Positions 1-9,600 are shown, counted from the stretch's first letter. The stretch is DNA of 64,000 nt from Methylosinus sp. PW1 (GCF_000745215.1 NZ_JQNK01000009.1:2728001-2792000), one strand, 5' to 3'. Notes: generated by a model from the sequence alone, not told the origin. Made by a program: numbers and translations.

Positions 1-1
1 C

Positions 2-361
2 GCGATCCGCGCGCTCGGCGTCTCCATCGCGCTCGATGATTTCGGCGGCGGCGCCGCCGCCCTCGCGCATCTCCACGCTCTGCCGGTCGATCGCATAAAG
101 GTCGGCCGCTCGCTGACGCAGCAGGCGCAAGCCGATCCGCGCGCGGCGACGATCGTGCGATCGATCGTCTCTCTCGCCCATGAGCTCGGCATAATGGCGA
201 CAGCCGAAGGCGTCGAGACCGATGCGCAGCTGCGCATTCTGCGCCAGCTCGGTTGCGACGAGATTCAGGGCTATGTCATCAGCGCGCCGCAACCGCTCCG
301 TGCATTCGTCGAAGGCGTGGAGCCGGCCGGCCGCACCCGCCCGCCCGTCTCGCTCGCCTGA
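2..361 (+). CDS. EAL-domain phosphodiesterase, C-terminal part only
   Basis: The frame is open from the first bases of the window and ends at TGA 359-361, so only the last 119 codons are visible. The translation shows the late EAL-domain signatures ALDDFGGG, the loop-6 region, LPVDRIKVGRSL, AEGVET and GCDEIQGY, which belong to cyclic-di-GMP phosphodiesterases. Whether the enzyme is active cannot be judged, because the EAL motif and most metal ligands lie upstream. It is followed by a diguanylate cyclase in the same direction, so synthesis and breakdown of c-di-GMP may be paired here. After the EAL core only about 15 residues remain, so it is the last domain of the protein. Confidence 0.85.
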   Translation, partial: AIRALGVSIALDDFGGGAAALAHLHALPVDRIKVGRSLTQQAQADPRAATIVRSIVSLAHELGIMATAEGVETDAQLRILRQLGCDEIQGYVISAPQPLRAFVEGVEPAGRTRPPVSLA

Positions 362-524
362 ACATCATTCGCGCCATCCGCGTCCTTTCGAGCCCTCGCG
401 AGTACTTCGCTCGCGACCGCAGCGCGCTAGATTCTTCCTTCGGAAAAACCTCTTCGTAACGCGATCGGGACATTTTGGAAACAAATCGCGGCTCCAGTAT
501 CGAAACCGCGTCGAGGGTCGAGGT

Positions 525-2618
525 ATGTGTCGGTATGAGCGCGACTCGCGTTCCGAGGAGCAGGAAATCGATCCCGAGGAGCTGGAGGCCTCGATCCGGG
601 CGGATCAGGCGCAAATGCTCGCCACCGGACAATCGGTGCTGGTCTTCAACGCGGCCAACGCCGCGATCGTGGCCACGATTTTCCGCGATTTCTACTCACA
701 CGCGCAAATCGCGGCCTGGCTTCTCGCCTTTCTGATCCTGGTCGTCGCGCGCATCGTCCATGCGCGCCGTTTTCGCGCCACGCAGCCCACTGCGGAGGCC
801 GTGCGGCGCTTTCTGGCGCTGTGGACGCTCGGCTCGACGCTGACCGGCTGCCTCTGGGGAGCGGCCTCATCGGTCCTGTGGCTGACGCCGGACCCCGGCT
901 ATCACGCCTTCGCGCTTTTCGCCGCCGGCGGCATGGCGGCGGGCGCCGTGCTCACCAATTCCGCCTATCTTCCCGCCATGTTCGGCTATATCGCGCCAGA
1001 TGTGCTGCCCTCCATCGTCGGTCTCTTCGCGCGCGGGGAGTCGACCGCCCTCGCTATGGGCGCGCTGCTCTCGGCCTTCACCGCCGTTCTCATCATTCTC
1101 GGCCTGCGCGCCAATGGCTGGCTGGTCTCGGTGTCGCGGCGCCGGCTGCAGCAGGAGGCGCTGTCGGCGGCGCTGCATCAGCGCAACGCTCTGCTGCACG
1201 CCGTCTCCACCGCGGCGACCGAGCTCACCACCACCGCCCCCAGCGCCGCCGCAATTCCCGATCTGCTCGAATCGGTCGGCGCGGCGATCGACGCCGATCG
1301 CATTCTCGTCTTCGAATCCGGCGCGGCGCCGGATGAGCCCCCGTCCCTGCTGCATTTCTGGCAGCGCGCGGACTCTCCCGTCGCGCTGGACGCCGCGTTT
1401 TTCGCGGCCGACAAGACGCGCGCCTTTCTCTCCGGCCCTCTGCTCGCCGCTCTCGCCGAGCGCCGGCCAGTGACGGCGGCGACGCACGCGCTCGAGCCCG
1501 GCCCCGCCAAGAGCCTGCTCGAGCGCGCCGGCGTGCGCTCGGCGCTGTTCGCGCCCATTGTCGTCGACGAGGCTCCCTGGGGCTGGGTGGAGGTGGAGGA
1601 TTGCCACAGCGAGCGCATGTGGAAACCCGCAGAGATCGACGCGCTGCGCATACTCGGCGATCTCATCGGCGGCTCGCTGGCGCGGCAGCGCTATGTCGAC
1701 CGGCTCCGCGACGCCAATGAGGTGGTGGAGCGCAGCCCCACTCTGCTGTTCCGCCTGCGCATGGACGGGAAAAATCCGCGCCTCGTCTATGTCTCCCACA
1801 ATATCGCGCTGTTCGGCTACGATCCCTGGGAGCTGACCGATCCGGCGCGCAGCCTCGCCGATTGCGTTCACCCCGACGATCTCGACAAGGTCGGCGCCTC
1901 GCTCGCGCGGGCGGCGGCGGACGGACGGCGCGGCGGCATGGTGGAGTTCCGCTTTCGGCGCCGCGACGGCGGCTATCGCTGGCTCGACGCCCGCTACGCC
2001 GCGCGCGATCGGCCCGGCCGCTCGCAGCTGATCGAAGGCGTCGCGCTCGACGTGACCGAGCGCAAGGAGGTCGCCGATCAGATCGCCATTCTCGCGCAGA
2101 CGGATGCGCTCACCGGCCTCGCCAATCGCCGCAGCTTCATCGACGCGCTGCGCCGCGCCTTCGCCGACGCCGAGGCCGGCGGCGCGCCTTTCTCGCTGCT
2201 CTATATCGACGTCGATCATTTCAAGGACGTCAACGACCGGCTGGGCCACGCCAGCGGCGATGCGCTGCTGGAGGCGCTCGCGGCGCGGCTGAGGAGCCAT
2301 TGCCGCGCCGGCGATGTCGTGGCGCGGCTCGGCGGCGACGAATTCGCGATATTGCAATCGAGCTCGCGCGACGCCGCCAGCGCCTCCGTCATGGCGGCGA
2401 AAATCTGCGCGCTCTCGGCGGAGCCCTATCTGCTGCCCGGCGGCGCGCGGCGCGCCACGGTGAGCGTCGGCGTCGCTCTCTTCGCCTCCGCCCTGGAGGG
2501 GCCGGACGCCATGCTGGCGCGCGCCGACCGCGCGCTCTATCTCGCCAAGGAGAATGGCAGAAACCAATATCGCATCTATTCCGAGACGCAGGAGCCGGCG
2601 AATAATTTTTCGATTTGA
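525..2618 (+). CDS. Membrane-bound GAF-PAS-GGDEF diguanylate cyclase
   Basis: The predicted 697-residue inner-membrane protein would make cyclic-di-GMP from two GTP. Several hydrophobic segments lie between about residues 40 and 200 (for example AAWLLAFLILVVARIV), then a GAF-like region (about 226-389), a PAS domain with a PAC-like tail (about 396-512) and a GGDEF domain. The catalytic GGDEF motif is intact at about residue 603 in ARLGGDEFAIL. RAGD sits five residues before it and fits the RxxD inhibitory site, so product inhibition is likely. I chose ATG 525 because a GAGG-type ribosome site lies just upstream and the protein begins with a polar acidic stretch before the membrane part; the open frame runs further upstream without a plausible start. 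It follows the EAL gene by about 160 bases. Confidence 0.88.
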   Translation: MCRYERDSRSEEQEIDPEELEASIRADQAQMLATGQSVLVFNAANAAIVATIFRDFYSHAQIAAWLLAFLILVVARIVHARRFRATQPTAEAVRRFLALWTLGSTLTGCLWGAASSVLWLTPDPGYHAFALFAAGGMAAGAVLTNSAYLPAMFGYIAPDVLPSIVGLFARGESTALAMGALLSAFTAVLIILGLRANGWLVSVSRRRLQQEALSAALHQRNALLHAVSTAATELTTTAPSAAAIPDLLESVGAAIDADRILVFESGAAPDEPPSLLHFWQRADSPVALDAAFFAADKTRAFLSGPLLAALAERRPVTAATHALEPGPAKSLLERAGVRSALFAPIVVDEAPWGWVEVEDCHSERMWKPAEIDALRILGDLIGGSLARQRYVDRLRDANEVVERSPTLLFRLRMDGKNPRLVYVSHNIALFGYDPWELTDPARSLADCVHPDDLDKVGASLARAAADGRRGGMVEFRFRRRDGGYRWLDARYAARDRPGRSQLIEGVALDVTERKEVADQIAILAQTDALTGLANRRSFIDALRRAFADAEAGGAPFSLLYIDVDHFKDVNDRLGHASGDALLEALAARLRSHCRAGDVVARLGGDEFAILQSSSRDAASASVMAAKICALSAEPYLLPGGARRATVSVGVALFASALEGPDAMLARADRALYLAKENGRNQYRIYSETQEPANNFSI

Positions 2619-2701
2619 ATTTTCGCGCGGCGGCGCAGTAAAGTCGAGACTGCGCGACCGCGCCGACAATTCATTGCAGGCCATTACATCGAGGCGATCT
2701 C

Positions 2702-3082
2702 ATGCCCCCGAAGCTCTCCACTTGGGCCTTTGTGCTCGCCGTTCCCGATCTCGACGCCAGCGCCGGCTATTTTCGCGACGTGCTCGGCTTCGAGCTGCTG
2801 TGGCCGGAGGCCACGGATTGGCGCCTGGTCCAGCGCGACAATGTCCGCGTGATGCTGGGCCATTGCCCCACCGACGCGCCGCCCGCCGCGCTCGGCTCCC
2901 ACAATCTGTTCGGCTACGTGAACGTGAACGACATCGACGCGCTCCACGCCGAGATCGCCGCCCGCGGCGCGCTCTGCACCCCGCCGGCCGACCGCCCCTA
3001 TGGAATGCGCGAGATCGTCGTCACGACGATCGACGGGCATCGCATTTTGTTCGGGCAGGCGATTGGCGTGGCGGCCGGGTGA
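2702..3082 (+). CDS. VOC (glyoxalase/bleomycin-resistance type) family protein
   Basis: The 126-residue protein has the usual length of a single vicinal-oxygen-chelate unit. The N-terminus runs VLAVPDLDASAGYFRDVLGF, the standard first beta-alpha element, and the C-terminus holds an EIVVTTIDGHRILFGQ strand with the usual late D-G-H/F pattern. Such proteins are glyoxalase I, dioxygenase or antibiotic-binding types and the substrate cannot be read from sequence. Start ATG 2702 is the first methionine in frame and sits just before the conserved core. It is the last gene with ordinary backbone composition before the AT-richer patch. Confidence 0.8.
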   Translation: MPPKLSTWAFVLAVPDLDASAGYFRDVLGFELLWPEATDWRLVQRDNVRVMLGHCPTDAPPAALGSHNLFGYVNVNDIDALHAEIAARGALCTPPADRPYGMREIVVTTIDGHRILFGQAIGVAAG

Positions 3083-3647
3083 TGGCCGCGATGCGCCAAA
3101 AGCGGACATTGATGAATGGACGACGCGTCAGCGCAATAGTTGCAATGATCAAACGCCATTCGGTACTGAAGATAGTAGAGCCCAGCAGCGCTAACGCCAC
3201 CCATACGTCTCGGGGATAAAACATAAACCTATGATGTCAGGTTGCGGATCAAGACCATAGTCATGTATATCTGACGCGTTCTCTTTTATGTTCGAACGAC
3301 TAAGTGTCTAATATCACACTGCGACGATACAATAGACGCCGGATCGCTGGCGTCGTCTATACATGGCGTGCGTGAATGCATCTATGCTATTCCGAGAAAA
3401 CGACATCGATCTCAATGGATTATCAGAAGTCGTGTCGGGTATCTGAAACCCTCACTCAAGGATAAATGATAAATTCTCGGCGAGAGTAGCGTGAGAAAAG
3501 ACGAGCTGATCATCTTCGAGTTCCGGAAGTAACTGAAATTCGACATCTACTTATTTGGATTGAAATTCGTATTATTTGCTATTTCCTTCGTTAATCTGGC
3601 CATCATCGAAGGCAATGACCTTATCGACTGTTCGAACCGGCTAATGC
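3083..3647. other. AT-richer non-coding stretch
   Basis: No convincing gene is seen in these 565 bases. Composition is clearly more AT-rich than the flanks, with many TAT, TTA and ATA words and stop codons in every frame. The first part resembles a short decayed intergenic repeat (a reading near NVRFWRIAAI on the minus strand resembles a degenerate small frame often seen in Rhizobiales). The remainder is probably the upstream region of the following gene and may mark a transferred segment. Confidence 0.5.
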
Positions 3648-4628
3648 GTGCCGAAACACCGTGTTGTGCCCATTGGAGAAGACATTCAACTCATCTGCAC
3701 GGGCGCTCATACACCCGACGGTGATATAATATGTATGGGCTCACTATTCATCTCGGGCAACCCAATGAGTGAAATCCTTGGCAATGCAATCAATTCGATC
3801 CAGCTGGGCGTCGAGGACTACCGGTCCAACGACAGCCGTCGGCCGATCAGCGCACTGCGAAATTTCTATGCGGGAGTGCTTCTCTTGGGCAAGGAATGCC
3901 TTATCCAAGCGGCGCCGGACGCTGAGCCGATGGAGGTTCTCGCATCTAAATACACGCCGCATCTCGACACGGACGGTAATCTGATCTTCAGCCCGAAGGG
4001 CCAAACCACCATCGATCTTCAGGAACTCCGCGAACGGTTCGGCGGATTCGGATTGAAGTGGCCGGATGGAAATATCAAAGATTTGCAGAGGCTTCGGAAT
4101 GACTTCGAGCACTATCACTCGAAGGCACCCAAGGAGGCGATCCGGCAGGCCATTTCGGCATGCTTTCCATTGGTCGAGGGCTTTTTTTCCATTTTGGAGT
4201 TGAGCCCCGCATCTTCGCTCGGCGCGACATGGGAGATCATGTTGTCAGAGCGCGCATTTTTTGAACAGCAAAAGACGACGTGCGACGCCACGTTGGAAAA
4301 ACTACCCTGGTGGAACAACGGCTTTGACAGTAGTCAATTCGAATGCACCGCCTGTGGTTCCTCGCTGATCTATCAGGAGGACGCGAACAACAGTGATTCG
4401 GCGGTAGTGCATGGTCGGTGCAAGGCGTGCGCCGAAGAATTTACCGCCGAAGAAACCGCCAAGATGATTGTTCAATCGCTGTTCGGGGCGGACGACTATA
4501 TAGCCGCTAAAGATGGCGACGAAGGGGTTATCCATTGCTGCCCGGAGTGCAACGTTGAGGCCTACGTCGAGCAGGGCTGTGCAGTTCTTAACGAGCCCCT
4601 GCCATTTCGAGGGCAGCTCGGATATTGA
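3648..4628 (+). CDS. HEPN-like protein with two zinc ribbons, truncated by ISAs1
   Basis: I do not recognise this protein as a named family. A helical region around residues 40-185 contains RLRNDFEHYH (about residue 150), which fits the RNxxxH signature of HEPN-domain RNases. It is followed by one zinc ribbon (CTAC near 232 with GRCKAC further on) and the start of another (CCPEC near 297). The native frame runs only to about 4571; the last codons to 4628 read into the ISAs1 terminal repeat, so the true C-terminus is lost. Start GTG 3648 is uncertain because no strong ribosome site precedes it. HEPN proteins are common in toxin-antitoxin and phage-defence systems, so a defence role is possible but inferred. 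No partner gene is left beside it. Confidence 0.55.
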   Translation: MPKHRVVPIGEDIQLICTGAHTPDGDIICMGSLFISGNPMSEILGNAINSIQLGVEDYRSNDSRRPISALRNFYAGVLLLGKECLIQAAPDAEPMEVLASKYTPHLDTDGNLIFSPKGQTTIDLQELRERFGGFGLKWPDGNIKDLQRLRNDFEHYHSKAPKEAIRQAISACFPLVEGFFSILELSPASSLGATWEIMLSERAFFEQQKTTCDATLEKLPWWNNGFDSSQFECTACGSSLIYQEDANNSDSAVVHGRCKACAEEFTAEETAKMIVQSLFGADDYIAAKDGDEGVIHCCPECNVEAYVEQGCAVLNEPLPFRGQLGY

Positions 4629-5804
4629 GAGCGGCGCGCCATCTGGCGTTCTTGATGTTGTCGCAACCATCGGCGCGCAGGAGATTATAGGCGAAGGAGC
4701 GGAGCCGCGCGACGATGTCCGGGTTCTTGCGAATGCGCGAAGCGTCCTCCGCGAACGCCACGTCGCGCACATAGTGGCTGCCGTTCTCGATGCGCCAATG
4801 GCCTCTGATCCATTCGTTCCAACGCTCGGGCGTCGGGCCGGTCGCCGAGGACACCCAATAGACGGTCTCGATCGTCTGCTTCAAAAGACCGGTCGCCGGA
4901 TCGCGGCGGTAGATTGTGCGCTCCAGCCGCAGCACGGTCTTTATGAGCGGCTCCCACGCCGTATGGCGGAACCACGCCTTCGCTGGAAAGACAGAAAGCT
5001 TTCGCGTCTCCCAGCGGTTGCGGCCTTTCGACTGGCTCGTCGCAGAGCCGCTCGGCTTGCGGCCCGCCGCGCCGAGTTCGAGCCGGCGACGCAGGCCCGG
5101 TTGATTGTCCTTCACCTGCGTCAGCAGGTGATTGCCGGACGCGATCACGCGTTCGAACAGTTTTTTTGGCAGTGTTCTGCGTCGAGCGTGAACAGGCAGC
5201 GCTTCAATCCCAGCGCTTCGATCAGCTCCGGAGCGGTGGGAATCTCATTGCTCTTTTCGGCGACCATCACATGCGCGAGCACGATCCGATCGGCGTGTCG
5301 CAGCGCCGACATCATGTGCGCGGCCTTCCGGTCGCTGAACGCATCGAAGCTGCCGCGCAGAGTCTTCCCGTCGACGGCGATCGCCGTCAGCCCCTGCACG
5401 GCGGGCGGCGCCGGCATGCTCGCGGCATGACGTCGAAACGCCGCCTCCAACGCTGCCGGATCGACGCCTTGCAGGATCAGCCGCAGACCGGTGTAGGATG
5501 GCGTGTAGGGCAGCTTCAGGCCGAAGGCGTCGTTCAATCGCAGACGATGCGCGCGAATGAACTCATGCATCTGCCGATAAGAATTGGCGCCGCCGACCAT
5601 GGCGATGATCGCGTAGAGCAGCACCGTCGAAAGATCGAACCGCTTGCCTTCTCGGCGACGATGATCCGGAATGTCCCGCAAAATCTCCAGAAGCGACACC
5701 TGCATGCGACAACCTCCGATTCGGGTTGTCGCCTATAGATTCACACATCCGTCGCGACGGGAATCGCCCGTCCGCTATAAAGTATAGAGAACTGAACGGC
5801 CCTG
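4572..5804 (-). mobile_element. ISAs1-family insertion sequence, copy 1 (1233 bp)
   Basis: The ends are related inverted repeats: CAGGGCTGTGCAGTTCTTAA at the left end and, read inward, CAGGGCCGTTCAGTTCTCTA at the right end. The interior encodes an ISAs1-type transposase. An apparently identical 1233-bp copy in the opposite orientation lies at 62188-63420. No matching target duplication flanks this copy (CGTCGAG on the left, GGCCGAGC on the right), which suggests rearrangement after insertion. It truncates the HEPN-like gene. Confidence 0.9.
4588..5705 (-). CDS. ISAs1-family transposase, two overlapping frames (possible -1 frameshift)
   Basis: The transposase is encoded in two frames, 5145-5705 and 4588-5148, that together give about 372 residues, the full length of the family. 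The first part has DIPDHRRREGKRFDL and AVDGKTLRGS; the second has VKDNQPGL, VYWVSS and HWRIENGSHYVRDVAF. The frames join at a run of seven A in CCAAAAAAACTG. A -1 slip there gives DAEHCQKKLFERVIASGNH, which restores the normal family sequence. The second copy has exactly the same run and the same break. Either transposition requires programmed slippage, or both copies descend from one mutated parent. Confidence 0.85.
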
Positions 5805-5994
5805 GGCCGAGCTTGCGCGTGAACCCTGCGTAGAACAACTTTCCCAGGAAAGGGCGCGGCGCCGTCAGCCCAGATTGTTTCGCTCTTTCAACAATAGCGG
5901 CGATCGAACTCAGCGTCTATCGCAGTGAAGATTTGACGTTGTGGTTCGACGCTGTTTCCAGCGATGACGATCCAATTCGCGCGCGCAATCGAGC

Positions 5995-6951
5995 TTATGC
6001 GACTGTCGCGAGTTCCAGCGCGGGAGAGATGTTTTTATTCGCGAGGAACCAGTGGTAGGAGCCGGCAATTCCGTCTTCGAGCGAGATTTCAGGCTCCCAT
6101 CCGAGCGCCCGAATGCGGCCCGAGTCCATCAGCTTGCGGGGCGTGCCATCCGGCTTCGACGTGTCGAACACGAGCTCGCCGGAAAATCCGACCGCTCTCT
6201 GCACGGTTTCCGCGAGCTCGCGGATCGTGATCTCCGAACCTGCGCCACAATTGATGTGCTCATAGCCATCGTAATTGTCGAGGCAGAAGACGACGCCGCG
6301 CGCGAGATCATCGACGTGCAAGAATTCGCGAAGCGGCGTGCCCGTCCCCCAGACGACGACCTCCGGCTTCCTCGACTCCTTCGCTTCATGGAATTTGCGA
6401 ATGAGCGCCGGCAGCACATGGCTCGTCAGGAGATCGAAATTATCGTTCGGGCCATAGAGATTGCAGGGCATCACCGAGATGTAACGCCGGCCATATTGCT
6501 TGCGATAGGCTTGGCAGAGCTTGATGCCGGCGATCTTTGCGATCGCGTACCATTCATTGGTCGGCTCTAGCGGGCCGGTGAGCAGAGATTCTTCCCGGAT
6601 GGGCTGAGGCGCGAATTTCGGATAAATGCAGGAAGACCCGAGAAAGACGAGACGGTCGACATCCGCGGCGTGGGCCGAATGGATGATATTCGTCTCGATC
6701 GCCAGATTGTCGTAGATGAAATCGGCGGGATAGGTATCGTTCGCGTAGATGCCGCCGACTTTCGCCGCGGCGAATATTATGGCGTCGGGCCGATTTTGTT
6801 TCAGCCAGACTTCGACGGCGATCTGATTGCGGAGGTCGACGACCGAGCGATCGGCTTTCAATACCTTGTCGCCTCGCGCCTCGAGATAACGTGTGACGGC
6901 CGAACCGACCATGCCTCTATGACCGGCGACCCAAATACGACGAGTGCTCAT
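5995..6951 (-). CDS. fcl: GDP-L-fucose synthase
   Basis: The 318-residue protein is an extended short-chain dehydrogenase that would convert GDP-4-keto-6-deoxymannose to GDP-L-fucose with NADPH (3,5-epimerase and 4-reductase). It opens with WVAGHRGMVGSAV (Rossmann glycine motif), carries VFLGSSCIYP with the catalytic serine region and YAIAK with the Tyr-Lys pair, then MPCNLYGPNDNFD. Length matches the family. The frame continues 20 codons upstream, but MSTRR at 6951 gives the standard N-terminus. The partner gmd (GDP-mannose 4,6-dehydratase) is absent from the window. A decayed C-terminal duplicate of the gene is present at 42891-43143. Confidence 0.9.
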   Translation of the reverse strand: MSTRRIWVAGHRGMVGSAVTRYLEARGDKVLKADRSVVDLRNQIAVEVWLKQNRPDAIIFAAAKVGGIYANDTYPADFIYDNLAIETNIIHSAHAADVDRLVFLGSSCIYPKFAPQPIREESLLTGPLEPTNEWYAIAKIAGIKLCQAYRKQYGRRYISVMPCNLYGPNDNFDLLTSHVLPALIRKFHEAKESRKPEVVVWGTGTPLREFLHVDDLARGVVFCLDNYDGYEHINCGAGSEITIRELAETVQRAVGFSGELVFDTSKPDGTPRKLMDSGRIRALGWEPEISLEDGIAGSYHWFLANKNISPALELATVA

Positions 6952-7030
6952 GGGCAAAACACCACTTCTCGAAACAACGCTACGACCCGCAGTGCGGCAT
7001 CTGAGCGACAATTAGTACTTATTTTTTGCA

Positions 7031-7891
7031 GTGCGCAACAAAAGATACGGCGAGACGGAAGCGCGGCTCATCGCCCTGGCCTGCTCGACGCCGCCTGATG
7101 GATATGCGCGCTGGACCTTGCGGCTTCTCGAAGAGAAGGTCGTCGAACTCGGCATCGTCGAGCGCGCCAGTGACAACACGATCGGACGCGTGCTCAAAAA
7201 AACATTCTCAAACCGCATCTTTCGCGGCAATGGGTGATCCCTCCCGACGCCAACGCCGCCTTCGTGGCGGCGATGGAGGACATTCTCGATGTTTACAAGC
7301 GGCTGCGCGACGCCGGCCGTCCGCTCGTCTGCCTCGACGAGACCTCCAAGCAGCTGATCGAGGAGACGCGCACGCCGATCGCGGCGAAGAAAGGACAGAC
7401 GGCGCGCTACGACTATGAGTATGAGCGCAACGGCGTCGCCAATCTCTTCATGATGTTCGCGCCGCTGGAAGGCTGGCGGCATGTGAAGGTCACGGATCGC
7501 CATACCGCTATCGATTACGCTCACGCGCTGAAAGACCTGGCCGACACGCATTTCCCCGACGCCGAGACGATCGTCCTGGTGCAGGACAATCTCAACACGC
7601 ATAAGCCCGCCTCGCTCTACGAGGCTTCCTGCCGCCGAGGCGCGACGCCTCGCCTTGCGCTTCGAATGGCATTACACTCCAAAGCACGGCAGCTGGCTCG
7701 ACATGGCCGAGTCGGAACTCGGCGTTCTGTCTTCGCAATGTCTCGCTCGCCGCATTGCAGACAAACCCGCGCTCGTCACCCAGGCCGAAGCCTGGGTCGC
7801 TGATCGAAACAAACGCAACGCCAAAGCCGATTGGCAGTTCACAACCGACGATGCGCGCGTCAAACTCAAGCGCCTATACCCTTCGCTTTAG
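7031..7891 (+). pseudogene. IS630-family transposase, 5'-truncated and frameshifted
   Basis: The reading begins within the helix-turn-helix linker (LIALACSTPPDGYARWTLRLL), so the N-terminal DNA-binding part is missing. A frame change near 7194-7202 at an A-rich run (CTCAAAAAAACATT) joins to IPPDANAAFVAAMEDILD. A second break near 7625-7640 must be crossed to reach ALRFEWHYTPKHGSWLDMAESELG. The three acidic residues of the DDE site are recognisable in CLDET, LVQDNLNTH and MAESELG. The first break may be natural slippage, as known in some members of this family, but the second is damage and the element is dead. Confidence 0.8.
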
Positions 7892-7913
7892 ATGACTCAG
7901 GCCACTAGAGCGC

Positions 7914-8005
7914 TTTCCGATCGAACGGAATCGTTCGATCGATCAGAATTCGCTCCCAATAGAGAAATGAGAGCGTTATCCGATCCGATTGGATCGGATA
8001 ACGCT
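7914..8005. repeat. Two adjacent extragenic palindromes
   Basis: The first palindrome is GATCGAACG-GAAT-CGTTCGATC (arms of 9, near 7919-7940). The second has perfect 15-base arms, AGCGTTATCCGATCC and its complement, around GATT at 7972-8005. Both follow the IS630 remnant directly. They look like REP-type elements and could also act as bidirectional terminators, but no T-tract follows either one. Confidence 0.7.
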
Positions 8006-8260
8006 TCTGTAACGGGCCTTTCGATGTCAACCCCTTACGTTCTTCCCTTCGCCGGTTCACTCTTCTGTCCGTGGTCGGCGCCGAAGCTCAGTGGGCCGCC
8101 ACTTGATGGTATAAGATGAGGATGGGGCCGGCCAATCTAGTTGCGCGTGGTCGTGAGCCACGGAGCATCGTGCGGTCTGACCCCGTCCATCGTCCCGGCG
8201 AGGGACGAACGCTCGGGAAGGCTGGTGCTCGCCTGCCCGAAACTCTTTCGCTTCTCCTCC

Positions 8261-9304
8261 TTACGCCGCCGACGGAGTTGCGCAGGCTGCTCGTCTTGCA
8301 TCGAACGGCGTCCCATCGATCCACATGCGATGCAGGACCACGCCGAGCTTGCGCGCCAGCGCCACTTTCGCCTTCTTCATGCCGGCGCGCTTGGCGAGCT
8401 TCATCGCCCAGCTCTTGAGGCCGGCGCCTTTCACCGGCCGCGTCAGTATGACATTGGCGGCTTCATAAAGCGCCGTGCGCACACCGGCGTCGCCGATCTT
8501 GGTGATCCGCCCGGTCACGTCCTTTTCCCCCGACTGATATTTTTTCGGAGTCAGCCCAAAATGCGGCCCGACCCGTTTCGACGACGAGAACCGCGACGGA
8601 TCGTCGATCGCCGAAACGTAGGTCAGCGCCACGATCGCACCGACGCCGGGCGCCGACATTATCAGCCTGGCGCGCTTGTCCGCCCGCGCCATTGCCCGCA
8701 CGCGTTTCTCGAACATGTCGAACTCGCGCAGCAAAGCCGCATGAGCCGCAAGCAACGCCTTGGCGATGAGCTCCAACGTCGCATGCCCGGTGACGAGCTC
8801 CTCGACCCGCGACGCGAAGCGCTTCGGCGTCGTTGGCCCTACCCTCAGCCCGAAACCCCGCAATATGCCGCGCAAGCTCATCTCGATGTCGTAGAGTTTC
8901 GACTGGACCAGTTTGCGCGCCGTCAGCAGCGCCCGCGTCTCCTGCGCCGCTATCGATTTACAATGGACCGGACGGAACCAGCCGAGCCGCATCAGCTGCG
9001 CGATCCCGCGCGCGTCGTTGCGATCGGTCTTGACGGGCATCGTCTGTAGGGCAATCTGCACATGCCGCGTCTCCAGCAGTTCCACCGCCAAGCCCGCCTC
9101 CTTCATCGCCGCGTAAAGCCATTGCGACAAGGGCCCCGCCTCGAGACCGATTCTCACCAGATCCAGCCCCAGTGAGGCAAACCAGCCGATCAGCGCTTCC
9201 GGTTCGCTGGCGATCTTCGCCTCCCGGACGATCTTCCCGGTGGTGTCCACGATGCAAACGCTCGATGCTTCCAAAGACACGTCAATCCCGGCATAATGGT
9301 CCAT
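8261..9304 (-). CDS. IS110-family transposase (intact)
   Basis: The 347-residue DEDD transposase/recombinase appears full length. The N-terminal RuvC-like half shows YAGIDVSLEASSV, GLEAGPLSQWL and VKTDRNDARGIAQLM, which supply the acidic residues. The C-terminal half shows MSAPGVGAIVALTYVSAIDDPSRF and HFGLTPKKYQSGE, holding the catalytic serine region. ATG 9304 is chosen because GGAGG lies six bases before it; the upstream ATG at 9310 leaves no spacing. Elements of this family insert without target duplications, so exact ends are not fixed here. Confidence 0.9.
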   Translation of the reverse strand: MDHYAGIDVSLEASSVCIVDTTGKIVREAKIASEPEALIGWFASLGLDLVRIGLEAGPLSQWLYAAMKEAGLAVELLETRHVQIALQTMPVKTDRNDARGIAQLMRLGWFRPVHCKSIAAQETRALLTARKLVQSKLYDIEMSLRGILRGFGLRVGPTTPKRFASRVEELVTGHATLELIAKALLAAHAALLREFDMFEKRVRAMARADKRARLIMSAPGVGAIVALTYVSAIDDPSRFSSSKRVGPHFGLTPKKYQSGEKDVTGRITKIGDAGVRTALYEAANVILTRPVKGAGLKSWAMKLAKRAGMKKAKVALARKLGVVLHRMWIDGTPFDARRAACATPSAA

Positions 9305-9600
9305 GGTCATCCTCCGATGATGCTTGGAGCCGACGAAAGCCGGACTCCGTTTTCACACCATCATTCTGGGGGATGACCAATCTCACCGCAAAGCCTCTGC
9401 CTCGCGGCGGCCCGTTACTCCATCTAGGAGCGGCACGACCGATCTCCGCGGGTCAGACCGAGGCTCCCCTACGACGAAAGCTCCGTATGCGGTATCCAAC
9501 CCGCGAATGAGAAACGGCTCAACCGTCGACATCACGCCGGCGTCCTGACCTCTGCCTCGCCGAATATGTTCACCCTCGCTTCACGAGAGACGGGGTGGAT
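9305..9600 (-). other. Non-coding left end of IS110 element, bridge-RNA candidate
   Basis: No protein is seen between the IS110 start codon and the IS21 remnant. IS110-group elements keep their guide (bridge) RNA in the non-coding end upstream of the transposase, and this stretch is in that position. I see GC-rich segments able to pair but cannot assign loops or exact limits by eye. The span is approximate. Confidence 0.35.

Noticed and set aside
867..2684. 605-codon open frame on the minus strand opposite the diguanylate cyclase
   Set aside because: Shadow frame in high-GC DNA; no recognisable domains, while the plus strand has GAF, PAS and GGDEF motifs.
7190..7205. Programmed frameshift in the IS630 remnant at an A-rich run
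   Set aside because: Possible in this family, but the gene is also truncated and has a second break, so nothing can be concluded from this copy.
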